A DNA stretch of 64,000 nucleotides from Bordetella genomosp. 9 (GTDB lineage: Bacteria > Pseudomonadota > Gammaproteobacteria > Burkholderiales > Burkholderiaceae_B): positions 2,046,001-2,110,000 of the forward strand of contig NZ_NEVJ01000003.1 of the NCBI RefSeq assembly GCF_002261425.1, read 5' to 3'. Positions 34,094-42,430 of this stretch are shown here, piece after piece. Below the pieces are notes generated by a model. That model did not search any database, was not told where the DNA came from, and worked only from the letters and a program-made list of their open reading frames with translations. The translations under genes and the position numbers were made by a program. How positions within the stretch are numbered: position 1 is the stretch's first letter; every line of letters starts with the position of its first letter.

Positions 34094-35134
34094 ATGTATG
34101 ACCGCCAAGCCCCCGCGTCGAAACCGCCCGCCATCCGCGCGATCCGCGCGTCGATGGCACGATGGACGGCCGGCCCCCGGCGCGCCGCGCTGGCGCTGCT
34201 GCCAGCCGTCATGCTGGCCGGCGCCTGCCAGGCCGCGTACCCCGAACATCCCGTCACGCTGGTGTCCGCCTTCCCGCCCGGCGGCAGCACCGACGTGATC
34301 GGCCGCATGCTGTCGCCCAAGCTGGGCGAGATCTTCAAGCAGACCTTCATCGTGGAGAACCGGGCGGGCGCATCGGGCAACATCGCCAGCGAATACGTGG
34401 TCCGCTCCGCGGGCGATGGCGAAGTCATCCTGATCGGCAACAACACCATGACCGTCAACGCGGCCCTGGGCGTCAAGCAGAACTTCGACCTGCAGAAGGA
34501 CCTGACCCCCATCATCGCCATCGCGGAAACGCCGGTGGCGCTGGCCGTCAGCAGCAAACTGCCGGTGAATTCGGTGCAGGAACTGATCGCCTACGGCAAG
34601 GCGCATCCGGGCACGCTGAGCTTCTCGTCCTGCGGCACCGGCACCGCGCAGCATTTCGCGGGCGTCGAGTTCGCCCACCGCGCCGGCATCGACATGGTCC
34701 ACGTTCCCTACAAGGGCTGCGCGCCGGCCCTGACCGATGGCCTGGGCGGCCAGGTGCCCGTCATGTTCAACGCCATCTCCAACATCGATCCGCAGCTCAA
34801 GAGCGGCAAGATCAAGCTGCTGGCGGTCGCCACCAAGCACCGCGTCCCATTCCATCCCGACGTGCCGGCGCTGGCCGAAATGCCCGGCTTCCAGGACTAC
34901 GACTTCGCCGTGTGGCTGGGATTTTTCGTCACCGCGAAAACCCCGCAGCCCCTGGTCGACAAGCTGCGCAAGGAATTCCTCGCGCTGGCGCGCGAAAAGG
35001 AAACCCGCGACGCGCTTACGCAGCGGCTGTTCGTGCCGCTGGACATGGACGGACCGCAACTGAAACAGCAGATCGCCACCGAACTGGTGAAATGGAAGAA
35101 GCTTGCCGATGAATACCGCATCACCATCGATTGA
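34094..35134 (+). CDS. Bug-family (tripartite tricarboxylate) substrate-binding protein
   Basis: The 346-residue periplasmic receptor has a long signal peptide (about 1-48, ending GACQAAYPE, possibly lipoprotein-like with Cys45) and Bug signatures: YPEHPVTLVSAFPPGGSTDVIGRM, IVENRAGASGNIASEYV and HVPYKGCAPALTDGLGGQV. Bug proteins bind small carboxylates or aromatic acids for TctAB-type permeases or signalling; no permease genes are nearby. GGAGA lies five bases before the ATG. It leads a set of five plus-strand catabolic genes and lies behind the shared palindrome. Confidence 0.93.
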   Translation: MYDRQAPASKPPAIRAIRASMARWTAGPRRAALALLPAVMLAGACQAAYPEHPVTLVSAFPPGGSTDVIGRMLSPKLGEIFKQTFIVENRAGASGNIASEYVVRSAGDGEVILIGNNTMTVNAALGVKQNFDLQKDLTPIIAIAETPVALAVSSKLPVNSVQELIAYGKAHPGTLSFSSCGTGTAQHFAGVEFAHRAGIDMVHVPYKGCAPALTDGLGGQVPVMFNAISNIDPQLKSGKIKLLAVATKHRVPFHPDVPALAEMPGFQDYDFAVWLGFFVTAKTPQPLVDKLRKEFLALAREKETRDALTQRLFVPLDMDGPQLKQQIATELVKWKKLADEYRITID

Positions 35135-35182
35135 CGGCGGGCGCGCCGGGTCCTCCCGCCCAGACGGGTCCGGGGTGGGCGC

Positions 35183-35779
35183 ATGAGCCGCTCGATTCCC
35201 CGTCTCCGCCTCGAGGACATGCGGCCGGACCTGGCCGACTACCTGACGCCGCGCGTGCGGCGGCTGAACTACCTGGGCGAACTCTTCCAGGTCAGCGGGC
35301 ATGCGCCTGGCGTACTGCTTACCTTCATGCAGTTCACCGAGGCGCTGAAGGACGCCCTGCCCGATCGCCTGGCGGAAACCGCGGTGCTCACCACGGCCAC
35401 GCTGATGGAAAACGCCTACGAACGCAATCAGCACGAGCGGCTGTGCGTGCGCCTGGGCTGCGGCCGAGACTGGATCGGCGAGGTCGAACGGTTGGAGCCC
35501 GATCGCGCCACGCTGATGACGGACGCGGAACGCGCGGTGCAGGCCTACGTGATCGCCGCGGTAGCCACGCGCGGCCTGCGGGCGCAGGATGAATTCGAAC
35601 GCGTGGCGGCGCTGCTCCCGGCCGATCAGGCCGTGGCGGTGGCCATGCTGGTGGGGCGCTACGTGACGCACGCGCTGATCGTCAACACTTTCCAGCTATC
35701 GCCGCCCGTGCCCTCGATCTGGGAAGACGGTTTCGGCCTGCCCCCCACGGCGGCCACCGCGCACACCACCAAGCCATGA
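35183..35779 (+). CDS. Carboxymuconolactone decarboxylase-like protein lacking cysteines
   Basis: The 198-residue all-helical protein has the AhpD/CMD pattern (NYLGELFQVSGHAPGVLLTFMQFTEALKDALPDRLAETAVLTTATLMENAYERNQHERL given here only as a region, residues about 29-87). The CxxC redox pair of AhpD is absent: ENAYERNQHE stands at that place, with Glu and His kept, as in hydrolytic or decarboxylating members. It may act on a lactone or carboxylate in this pathway. It lies 49 bases after the Bug gene and 12 bases before the ornithine-cyclodeaminase-like gene. Confidence 0.72.
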   Translation: MSRSIPRLRLEDMRPDLADYLTPRVRRLNYLGELFQVSGHAPGVLLTFMQFTEALKDALPDRLAETAVLTTATLMENAYERNQHERLCVRLGCGRDWIGEVERLEPDRATLMTDAERAVQAYVIAAVATRGLRAQDEFERVAALLPADQAVAVAMLVGRYVTHALIVNTFQLSPPVPSIWEDGFGLPPTAATAHTTKP

Positions 35780-35790
35780 CAGGAGCCATG

Positions 35791-36798
35791 ATGAACGCAG
35801 ACCCCGTCTGGATCACCGAATCGCAGGTCACGTCCCTGCTGACGCTGTCGGAGGCCATCCCCGCGCTGGAACAGGGCCTGCGGCTGCAGGCGCAGGGCCA
35901 GGCCGAAAGCATGCCCAAGACCATGCTGCAGTTCGGCCGCAACAACCTGCATGCGCTGGGCGCGCGCCTGGACGACTACGTCGGCACCAAGACCTGGGCG
36001 CATACCGAAGGCGGCACCAGCCCCCTGCTGCTGCTGTGGAATGCCGGCGACGGCCAGTTGGCGGCGGTGATCGAAGCCTTCGCGCTGGGCAACCTGCGCA
36101 CCGGCGGTACGACCGGACTGGCCACCGATTGGCTGGCTCGCGCGGATGCCCATACGCTGGCGATGGCGGGCACCGGCAAGCAGGCCCTGTCCCAGGTCGC
36201 CGCGGTGCTGGCGGTGCGGAGCATCCGCGAAGTGCGGGTCTACAGCCCCACCGCCGCCAAACGCGAGGATTTCGCCGCCCGCATCGCCGACGAATTTGCC
36301 GATCGCCAGGTGCGGGCCCGCGCCTGCGCCAGCATGGCCGCCGCCTGCGATGGCGCCGACATCGTCACGCTGGCGACGCGCGCGCGCGAACCTTTCCTGG
36401 CGGCGGGCATGGCGGCCCGCGGCGCCCACATCAATGCGATTGGCGCGATCGCGCCGGACCGCGAAGAATTCGAGCAGGGCGTTTTCGACCGCGCCGCCGC
36501 CGTCGTGGTGGACGACCTGTCCAGCGTCCGCGCGCTGTCGCGCGAATTCCGCACGCGCTACGGCGACGACTGGAGCGGCGTGCAAACCCTGGCCGAGCGC
36601 ATCCAGCGCCAGGACCGGCGGCCGGCGCAAGCCGACCTGACCCTGTTCAAGGCCATGGGCATGGGAATATCCGACGTCGCGCTGGGCGCCGAAATCCTGC
36701 GGCGTGCGCGCCAGCAGGGCGTCGGGCGCGCCATGCCGGCGCCGGTCAAGAGCAAACCCCGGTTTTTCGCGGCGGCGCCGGCCGTCCAGGCCGGCTGA
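35791..36798 (+). CDS. Ornithine cyclodeaminase/mu-crystallin family protein
   Basis: The 335-residue protein shows the family's dimerisation half and NAD-binding half, with GNLRTGGTTGLATDWLARADA near 99-119 and the Rossmann motif MAGTGKQALSQVAAV near 126-140. Later landmarks are GAHINAIGAIAPDREEF and the ending FKAMGMGISDVALGAEIL. Members are ketimine reductases, cyclodeaminases or amino/imino acid dehydrogenases. I chose the ATG at 35791, five bases after CAGGAGCC; ATGs at 35776 and 35788 are also in frame. It suggests an amino or imino acid step in the pathway. Confidence 0.85.
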   Translation: MNADPVWITESQVTSLLTLSEAIPALEQGLRLQAQGQAESMPKTMLQFGRNNLHALGARLDDYVGTKTWAHTEGGTSPLLLLWNAGDGQLAAVIEAFALGNLRTGGTTGLATDWLARADAHTLAMAGTGKQALSQVAAVLAVRSIREVRVYSPTAAKREDFAARIADEFADRQVRARACASMAAACDGADIVTLATRAREPFLAAGMAARGAHINAIGAIAPDREEFEQGVFDRAAAVVVDDLSSVRALSREFRTRYGDDWSGVQTLAERIQRQDRRPAQADLTLFKAMGMGISDVALGAEILRRARQQGVGRAMPAPVKSKPRFFAAAPAVQAG

Positions 36799-36830
36799 TA
36801 CCGAATCCATACCGATACACGGAGACCATC

Positions 36831-37952
36831 ATGAGCGAATACCACCGCGACTTCGCGCGCGTCAATGGCAGCTTCCTCGACTGCGGCGGACAGCCGCCCG
36901 AATCGCGCAACACGCAATGGGCGCCCATCGTCGTGACCAAGGAAGAAATCGACGCGGAGGTCGAACGCCTGGCATCGTCGCCGCTGCCCTCGTCGGGCCG
37001 CCGAGAATCGCTGATCGTGCACCCTTCGGCACGCGAGTTCGCGCCGGGCATGGCGCCCGGCATCCAGGTGCGCCTGTCCGTGCTGAAACCGGGCGAACGC
37101 ACCGAGCCTTTCCGGCACAACGCCACCGAGGTCAACTTCTGCATCCGCGGCCAAGGCGTGACCGAGGTCGCCGGCCAGCACATCGCCTTCAAGCAGTACG
37201 ACGTCTGGAATCACCCGAGCTATTCCCACTACAGCCACCGCAACGACGGGCAGGATCTGCAGGTGCGCCTGACCTACTCCAACGTGCCGCTGCTGCAGTT
37301 CATGGACATCTACGTGACCGACCTCACGCCGCCGGGCAGCGGTGCCGCACCCGCCGCCGCGCCCGCCAAGGCGGCGGACGATCCGCGCCGCCGCAATCCC
37401 TACGGCATGTTCCCCATTACCGATGACGGCGGGCTGCTGATGCCCTATGAAACGCTGATCAATCCCACGGCGGTGGAGTCGCGTCCGCTGCATTTCGCCT
37501 GGGACAAGGTCAAGCCGCAGCTCGACAAGCTGGAAGCGCTGGGCAAGGAATACATCGGCCGCCGGCTGTACATGTACTACAACCCCGCGACCGGCCGCTT
37601 CAACGGCATCACGCCGAACTTCTTCGCCACCATGACGATACGGCCGCCCAAGATCATCGACCGCCCGCACCGCCACGTGTCCGCCGCGATCAACTACTAC
37701 TTCTCCGGCAGCGGCTACAGCAGCGTGGCGGGCAACCGCTATGAATGGAAGGCCGGCGACCTGATGCTGTCGGCGCCGGGCTGGGCGGTGCACAACCACG
37801 CTTCCTACGACGACTACGTGTACGAGCTGACGGTGCAGGACCAGCCGCTGAACATCTACATGGAATCGCTGCTGTGGCAGGAAGACCTGCACCACCCCGC
37901 CGTCGTGCTGGGCAAGCAGGAAGGATTCATGACCAATCGCAAGGCCGCCTGA
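36831..37952 (+). CDS. Bicupin protein, gentisate dioxygenase-like
   Basis: The 373-residue protein has two cupin domains. The first (about 75-150) includes PFRHNATEVNFCIRGQG and WNHPSYSHYSHRND; the second (about 275-345) includes RPHRHVSAAINYYFSGSG, then YEWKAGDLMLSAPGWAVHNH, which supplies the usual two-histidine metal motif and a late histidine. This layout matches gentisate/hydroxynaphthoate 1,2-dioxygenases, so ring opening or a related metal-dependent step is possible. GGAGACCATC precedes the ATG. It is followed 17 bases later by a DapA-family gene. Confidence 0.82.
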   Translation: MSEYHRDFARVNGSFLDCGGQPPESRNTQWAPIVVTKEEIDAEVERLASSPLPSSGRRESLIVHPSAREFAPGMAPGIQVRLSVLKPGERTEPFRHNATEVNFCIRGQGVTEVAGQHIAFKQYDVWNHPSYSHYSHRNDGQDLQVRLTYSNVPLLQFMDIYVTDLTPPGSGAAPAAAPAKAADDPRRRNPYGMFPITDDGGLLMPYETLINPTAVESRPLHFAWDKVKPQLDKLEALGKEYIGRRLYMYYNPATGRFNGITPNFFATMTIRPPKIIDRPHRHVSAAINYYFSGSGYSSVAGNRYEWKAGDLMLSAPGWAVHNHASYDDYVYELTVQDQPLNIYMESLLWQEDLHHPAVVLGKQEGFMTNRKAA

Positions 37953-37969
37953 ACACGCCGGAGCACGCA

Positions 37970-38875
37970 ATGATCACTCTGCAGAAGGACGCCCTGCGCG
38001 GCTCCATTCCCCCTATCGTGACGCCTTTCAAGGATGGCAAGGTGGACTATGACCGCCTGGCCGGGCTGATCGATTTCCAGGCCAGGAACGGCACGCACGG
38101 GGTACTCATCAACGGCACGACGTCGGAACCTTCCACCCTGACGGTGGAAGAACGCAACCAGGCGGTCACCGTCGCGGTGGAGGCCGCGCGCGGCCGCCTG
38201 CAGGTCGTGGCGGCCACCGGCTCGCAATCGCACGCGGAAAGCGCGGTGCTCAGCGAACACGCGGCCAGGGCCGGCGCCGATGCGCTGCTGCTGGTGACGC
38301 CGTACTACATCCGTCCGCCGCAGCGGGGCGTGGCCGCCTACTTCATCGATATCGGCCGGCGCGTCGACATTCCGCTGATGATGTATCACATCCCCGGCCG
38401 CACGGCTTTCAAGACCGACCTGCGCACCTTGGAAGAGATCGCCGAAGCCCTGCCGCACTTCGTCGGCATCAAGCACGCGGTGGACGACCATTCCTTCGTG
38501 ACGGAGATGCTGCACCGCTTCGGACCGGAGTTTCGCGTGTTCGTGGGATTGGAGGAATTCACCTTTCCCATGATGTGCCTGGGCGCCGGCGGCACCATGA
38601 ACGCGGTGGCCAACGTCGCGCCGCGCGAGGTGGCCGAGCTGTGCAACCTGGTGCGGGCGGGCCGGCTGGAGGAAGCCCGCGCCCTGCACTACCGGCTGTT
38701 CGAACTGATGAAGATGGTCTTCTGGGACACCAATCCGATCCCGCTGAAGTACCTGATGAAACGGCTCGGCCTGCTGGAGCGCAACGAACACCGGCTGCCG
38801 ATGCTGCCGGCCACGCCGGAGCTGGAGCGGCGCATCGACGAGCTGGCCGACAGGCTGGCGCTGACGGCGCGCTAG
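37970..38875 (+). CDS. DapA-family aldolase/lyase
   Basis: The 301-residue protein of the DHDPS/N-acetylneuraminate lyase family starts ITLQKDALRGSIPPIVTPFKDGKVD and has NGTTSEPSTLTVEE near 45-58, the Tyr in PLMMYHIPGRTAF and the Schiff-base Lys in FVGIKHAVDDH. In a catabolic set with a possible ring-cleaving bicupin, it would cleave a pyruvate-bearing intermediate. It closes the plus-strand operon. It differs clearly in sequence from the other DapA-family protein in this window (12175-13128). Confidence 0.88.
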   Translation: MITLQKDALRGSIPPIVTPFKDGKVDYDRLAGLIDFQARNGTHGVLINGTTSEPSTLTVEERNQAVTVAVEAARGRLQVVAATGSQSHAESAVLSEHAARAGADALLLVTPYYIRPPQRGVAAYFIDIGRRVDIPLMMYHIPGRTAFKTDLRTLEEIAEALPHFVGIKHAVDDHSFVTEMLHRFGPEFRVFVGLEEFTFPMMCLGAGGTMNAVANVAPREVAELCNLVRAGRLEEARALHYRLFELMKMVFWDTNPIPLKYLMKRLGLLERNEHRLPMLPATPELERRIDELADRLALTAR

Positions 38876-38939
38876 CAGCCGGCGCCCCGCGGATTACCGG
38901 CCGTGGCGCCGCGCCGAGGCGGCGGCCGCCACCCGTGGC

Positions 38940-40307
38940 TCACCGGGCGGTGGCACCGAGCCGCGCCACTTCGCCGGCGTCCGTCATCGCCGCCACCTTC
39001 CAGCATGCGTCCGCCAGGCGCTGCGCCTGGTCCCGCTGCATGACCTCGGCCGCCAGGCCATGGAATTTTTCTTCCAGGTCCGCGTCGGACATCGGGCGTG
39101 CCAGGGTGCCGAGCGCCTCGGGCACATGGCGGTCCAGCTCACGGCCGTCCTTCAGCACGATGCGCACGCGCCCTTCCAGCTTGCGCATGTGCGGATCCAG
39201 CGTGGTGGTCACGCGCTGGCGCAGCGCCACCACGGCCGGGTCCAGCACCGCCTGCGCGCTGAACTGCGCTTCGCCCGCGGCGCCGTAGACCAGCGCGGCG
39301 GCCAGCGCGTGATAGACGCTGAACTTGCCTTCCAGCCCGGTCCTGGGCTCCGTCTTGGCGGTGAGTTCCATGACCAGCGGCCCCACGGTCGCGTGCACGG
39401 CTTCGATCTGGTCGGGCCGCAACCCGTATTCCTTGCGCAGCTGCAGGCAGCCGTCGATCACCGCGTGCTGCACCAGGCCGCAGGCAAACGGCTTGTACAT
39501 ATTGCGCATCAGCTCGTATTGGCCGCCCAGGTTGCCGGTAATGACTTCCGGGTCGAAGCGATCGGACATCACGCGGCCGAAACCGCGCTTGGCCTCCAGC
39601 GCACGCGTCGAACTGGTGTAGCCGTGCTGCGCCATCAGGGCCGCGCCCAGGCCGTTCTGCGCCGCCTTGCCGGGATGCAGGCTCTTGCACATGCTGCCGA
39701 ACATTTCCCGCAGGCCGGCCGACTGGGTTGCCGCGATGCCCAGCGCCCAGGCCATGCGTTCCTCGTCCAGGCCCAGCAGCTTGCCCGCGGCGGCGGCGGC
39801 GCCGAACACGCCGGCGGTGCCGGTGATATGCCAGCCCCGGTCGTAGTGCTCGGGAAACACCGACAGCCCGATGCGGATCTCCGCCTCGACGCCCAGCACG
39901 TAGGCATGCACCAGGTCACGGCCGCTGAACTTGCGCCATTCGCACAGCGCCAGCACCGCGGGCAGCACCGGCGCGCTGGGGTGCACCGCGCGATAGTGGG
40001 TATCGTCGAAGTCCAGCACGTGCGAACTGATGCCGTTGAGCAGCGCCGCGTGCAGGATATCCGCGCGGTCGGGCCGGCCGACGATCTGCGCCTGCGCCGC
40101 GCCGAAGAAGGGCTGGTAGGCGTCCAGCGCCGCCTGCACGGTGGCGTGGCGTGCCGCGCCCAGCGCGCAGCCGTACCAGTTGAGCAGGCCGCGCGATGCT
40201 TCGTGGACGACTTCCGCGGGCAGGTCTTCGTAGCGCGAGCCCACCAGGAAGCGGGCCAGGATGCGGGTGACTTCCTGCTGGTCGGGGGTAAGCGTGGATG
40301 TGGTCAT
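38940..40307 (-). CDS. MmgE/PrpD family dehydratase
   Basis: The 455-residue protein is a 2-methylcitrate dehydratase-family member, with LNWYGCALGAARHATVQAAL near 37-56, GISSHVLDFDDTHYRAVHPSAPVLPAVLAL near 85-115 (the DFDDTH/HPSAPV signature) and MCKSLHPGKAAQNGL near 205. Members dehydrate tricarboxylates such as 2-methylcitrate or iminodisuccinate-type acids. It follows a Bug receptor gene by two bases on the same strand, suggesting uptake and use of the same acid. A LysR gene lies upstream. The true start is 40307, inside a much longer open frame. Confidence 0.9.
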   Translation of the reverse strand: MTTSTLTPDQQEVTRILARFLVGSRYEDLPAEVVHEASRGLLNWYGCALGAARHATVQAALDAYQPFFGAAQAQIVGRPDRADILHAALLNGISSHVLDFDDTHYRAVHPSAPVLPAVLALCEWRKFSGRDLVHAYVLGVEAEIRIGLSVFPEHYDRGWHITGTAGVFGAAAAAGKLLGLDEERMAWALGIAATQSAGLREMFGSMCKSLHPGKAAQNGLGAALMAQHGYTSSTRALEAKRGFGRVMSDRFDPEVITGNLGGQYELMRNMYKPFACGLVQHAVIDGCLQLRKEYGLRPDQIEAVHATVGPLVMELTAKTEPRTGLEGKFSVYHALAAALVYGAAGEAQFSAQAVLDPAVVALRQRVTTTLDPHMRKLEGRVRIVLKDGRELDRHVPEALGTLARPMSDADLEEKFHGLAAEVMQRDQAQRLADACWKVAAMTDAGEVARLGATAR

Positions 40308-40309
40308 GG

Positions 40310-41287
40310 TCAATCGATGTGTATGTTCGCGGCCTGGATGATCTTGGCGAACTTGTCGATTTCGCCGTGGATATAGCTGTCGGCCTGCGCCGGCGTGCCC
40401 GACTGCACGGACGCGCCCTGCTGGCGCAGCGCCTGCTGCACGTCCGCCGAAGCCAGCACCGCGTCCAGCGCGCCGTTCAGCCTGGCGATGACGTCGTCCG
40501 GCGTGTGGGCCGGCGCCAACAGCGAGAACCAGGTGCCGGTGTCGAAGTCCTTCACGCCGCTGGCCTGCATCGTCGGCACGTCGGGCAGGTCGGGATCCGG
40601 ACGCGCGCTGGTGATGGCCAGCGCCCGCAACCGCCCGCTCTTGACTTGCGGTATCACCGACAGCGCGTTGGCGAACATCATGTCGACTTCGCCGGACATC
40701 AGGTCGGTCATCGCCGGGGCGGTGCCGCGATACGGCACGTGGCGCAGTTGCAGGCCGGCGTCGTGGGCGTACATCTCCGCCGTCAGGTGCGGCGAACTGC
40801 CATTGCCGGTGGACGCGAACGTCAGGTTGTTGGGCTTGCTCCGCGCCAGGGCCGTAAGCTCCGCCACCGTCCTGGCCGGGACCTTGGTATTGACCACCAG
40901 CAGGAAAGGCACCGACGCCATCATCCCCACGGCCCGGAAGTCCTTTTCCACCTGGAAAGGCAGGTTCGGATACAGCGACTGGCTGACCGCGATCGACGAC
41001 GGCGCCGCCAACAGGGTGTAGCCGTCCGGCGCCGCGCGCGCCACGGCCGCGGCACCGACGTTGCCGCCCGCGCCGGAACGGTTTTCGACGATCAGTTGCT
41101 GGCCCAGGGACGTCGACAGCTTCGACGCGACCAGGCGGGTGACGATGTCCACGCCGGCCCCGGGCGGGAACGGCACGATGACATGGATGGGCTGGGTGGG
41201 ATAGTCGGCGGCCTGCGCGCAGGCGCCGGCGGCCAACGCGGCCGTGCACAGGATGGCGCGCAGCAGCGCCGTGATACGGGGGGTCAT
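40310..41287 (-). CDS. Bug-family (tripartite tricarboxylate) substrate-binding protein
   Basis: The 325-residue receptor has a signal peptide (about 1-26, ending AQAA) and Bug landmarks DYPTQPIHVIVPFPPGAGVDIVTR, IVENRSGAGGNVGAAAVARAAPDGYTLL and LQLRHVPYRGTAPAMTDLMSGEVDMMF. GAGGAGACCATC before the ATG at 41287 decides the start. It is directly upstream of and coupled to the MmgE/PrpD gene. A palindrome of LysR-box type lies about 90 bases before the start. No TctA/TctB genes are present. Confidence 0.93.
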   Translation of the reverse strand: MTPRITALLRAILCTAALAAGACAQAADYPTQPIHVIVPFPPGAGVDIVTRLVASKLSTSLGQQLIVENRSGAGGNVGAAAVARAAPDGYTLLAAPSSIAVSQSLYPNLPFQVEKDFRAVGMMASVPFLLVVNTKVPARTVAELTALARSKPNNLTFASTGNGSSPHLTAEMYAHDAGLQLRHVPYRGTAPAMTDLMSGEVDMMFANALSVIPQVKSGRLRALAITSARPDPDLPDVPTMQASGVKDFDTGTWFSLLAPAHTPDDVIARLNGALDAVLASADVQQALRQQGASVQSGTPAQADSYIHGEIDKFAKIIQAANIHID

Positions 41288-41376
41288 GATGGTCTCCTCG
41301 CTCGCCCTGCTCGGAGGGCGTCGGGCAAGGATTACAGCAGCGCCTCCCGGCGCGGACAATGGGCAAGTTCGTCTGA

Positions 41377-41399
41377 ATTCATAGGTACAGCTTATGAAT
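41377..41399. promoter_or_regulatory. LysR-type box before the Bug-MmgE/PrpD operon
   Basis: ATTCATA and TATGAAT are perfectly inverted around nine bases, and the T-N11-A signature of LysR regulators lies inside. The site is between the LysR gene (41510-42400) and the Bug gene it probably controls. Distance to the Bug start is 90 bases. Confidence 0.5.
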
Positions 41400-41509
41400 C
41401 CGCCGCGCTGGGCCAGGCGGCGCCCGGCGTGAGGGGGACTCCCGCAGCGGTCCCCCGCAACGCGGGGCCCGTGCCCACGGGGCACATGGCCGATCCATGG
41501 GCCCGGCGT

Positions 41510-42400
41510 CTAGGCCTTGGCGGCCAGCGGAATTTCCTGGAGCATCTCGCGGAAGCGCCCGGCGGCCGGCGACAAGGCGTGATCCACGTGCCGGCACAGG
41601 CAGATTTCGCGCATGGGCCGCGGACCGCGCAATGGACGGTGGACCAGCCCGCGCAGATTGAGCTCGGGCAGCGCGATCGCCGGGACGATGGTCGCGCCGA
41701 AACCGGCGCGCACCATGCTCAGGGCGGTGACGGTATTCAGCACTTCGTGCTCCGGCCGCTTGTCGATGCCGTTTTCGGCGAAGCCCGCGCGGATCAGGTC
41801 CGCCTGCGCCTGCAGGCCGATCAGCGGCTCGCCGGCCAGCTGCCGCCATTGCAGGGCGCGGCGCGGCGACAAGGCGTGGCCGCGCGGCAGCACCGCCACC
41901 AGCTCGTCGTCGAAAAGCCTTTCCATGACCAGCGACTCATGCGGCTCCAGGCGCGAGCACACCGCCAGGTCGACCTCGTAGTTCAGGAGCAGTTCGGCGA
42001 TGTGCGGGGTGCGCGCTTCGCGCAGCCGCAGCTGCACTTCGGGGTAGCTGTCGTGGAAGGCCGCCAGGGTGTCGTTGACCAGGCCCAGCGCCAGCGACGG
42101 CAGCACGGCCAGGGACAGCTGGCCCTGCCTGAGCCGGGTGATCGCGCGGGCGTTGTTGCAGGCGTTGTCGATCTCCAGCAAGCCACGGCGCATCTGCTCG
42201 CGCAGTTGCAGGCCCACGTCGGTGATGCGCACGCGCCGCGTGCTGCGGTCGAACAGCTTGACGTCCAGCGCCGCTTCCAGGTCGCGGATCAATTGCGAAA
42301 ACGCCGGCTGCGTCATGCCTATCCGTTCCGCCGCACGCGAAAAGGACAGGGAATCGGCCGCCGCCAGGAATCCTTCCACCTGCCGCAGCTTGATGCGCAT
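41510..42400 (-). CDS. LysR-family transcriptional regulator
   Basis: The 296-residue regulator has the N-terminal HTH (LRQVEGFLAAADSLSFSRAAERIGMTQPAFSQLIRDLEAAL) and the periplasmic-binding-like sensing domain starting near residue 90 (GQLSLAVLPSLALGLV). GGAGG five bases before the ATG at 42400 decides the start over the one at 42412. It lies upstream of the Bug-MmgE/PrpD operon on the same strand with an operator-like palindrome between, and 30 bases behind the MFS gene. It most likely controls the Bug operon. Confidence 0.92.
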   Translation of the reverse strand: MRIKLRQVEGFLAAADSLSFSRAAERIGMTQPAFSQLIRDLEAALDVKLFDRSTRRVRITDVGLQLREQMRRGLLEIDNACNNARAITRLRQGQLSLAVLPSLALGLVNDTLAAFHDSYPEVQLRLREARTPHIAELLLNYEVDLAVCSRLEPHESLVMERLFDDELVAVLPRGHALSPRRALQWRQLAGEPLIGLQAQADLIRAGFAENGIDKRPEHEVLNTVTALSMVRAGFGATIVPAIALPELNLRGLVHRPLRGPRPMREICLCRHVDHALSPAAGRFREMLQEIPLAAKA

Positions 42401-42430
42401 CGAGACCTCCACCCAGGATGGAAACGGCTG

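Noticed and set aside
36036..36830. Upstream extension of the bicupin reading frame
   Set aside because: This part overlaps the ornithine-cyclodeaminase-like gene in another frame; the ATG at 36831 has a good ribosome site.
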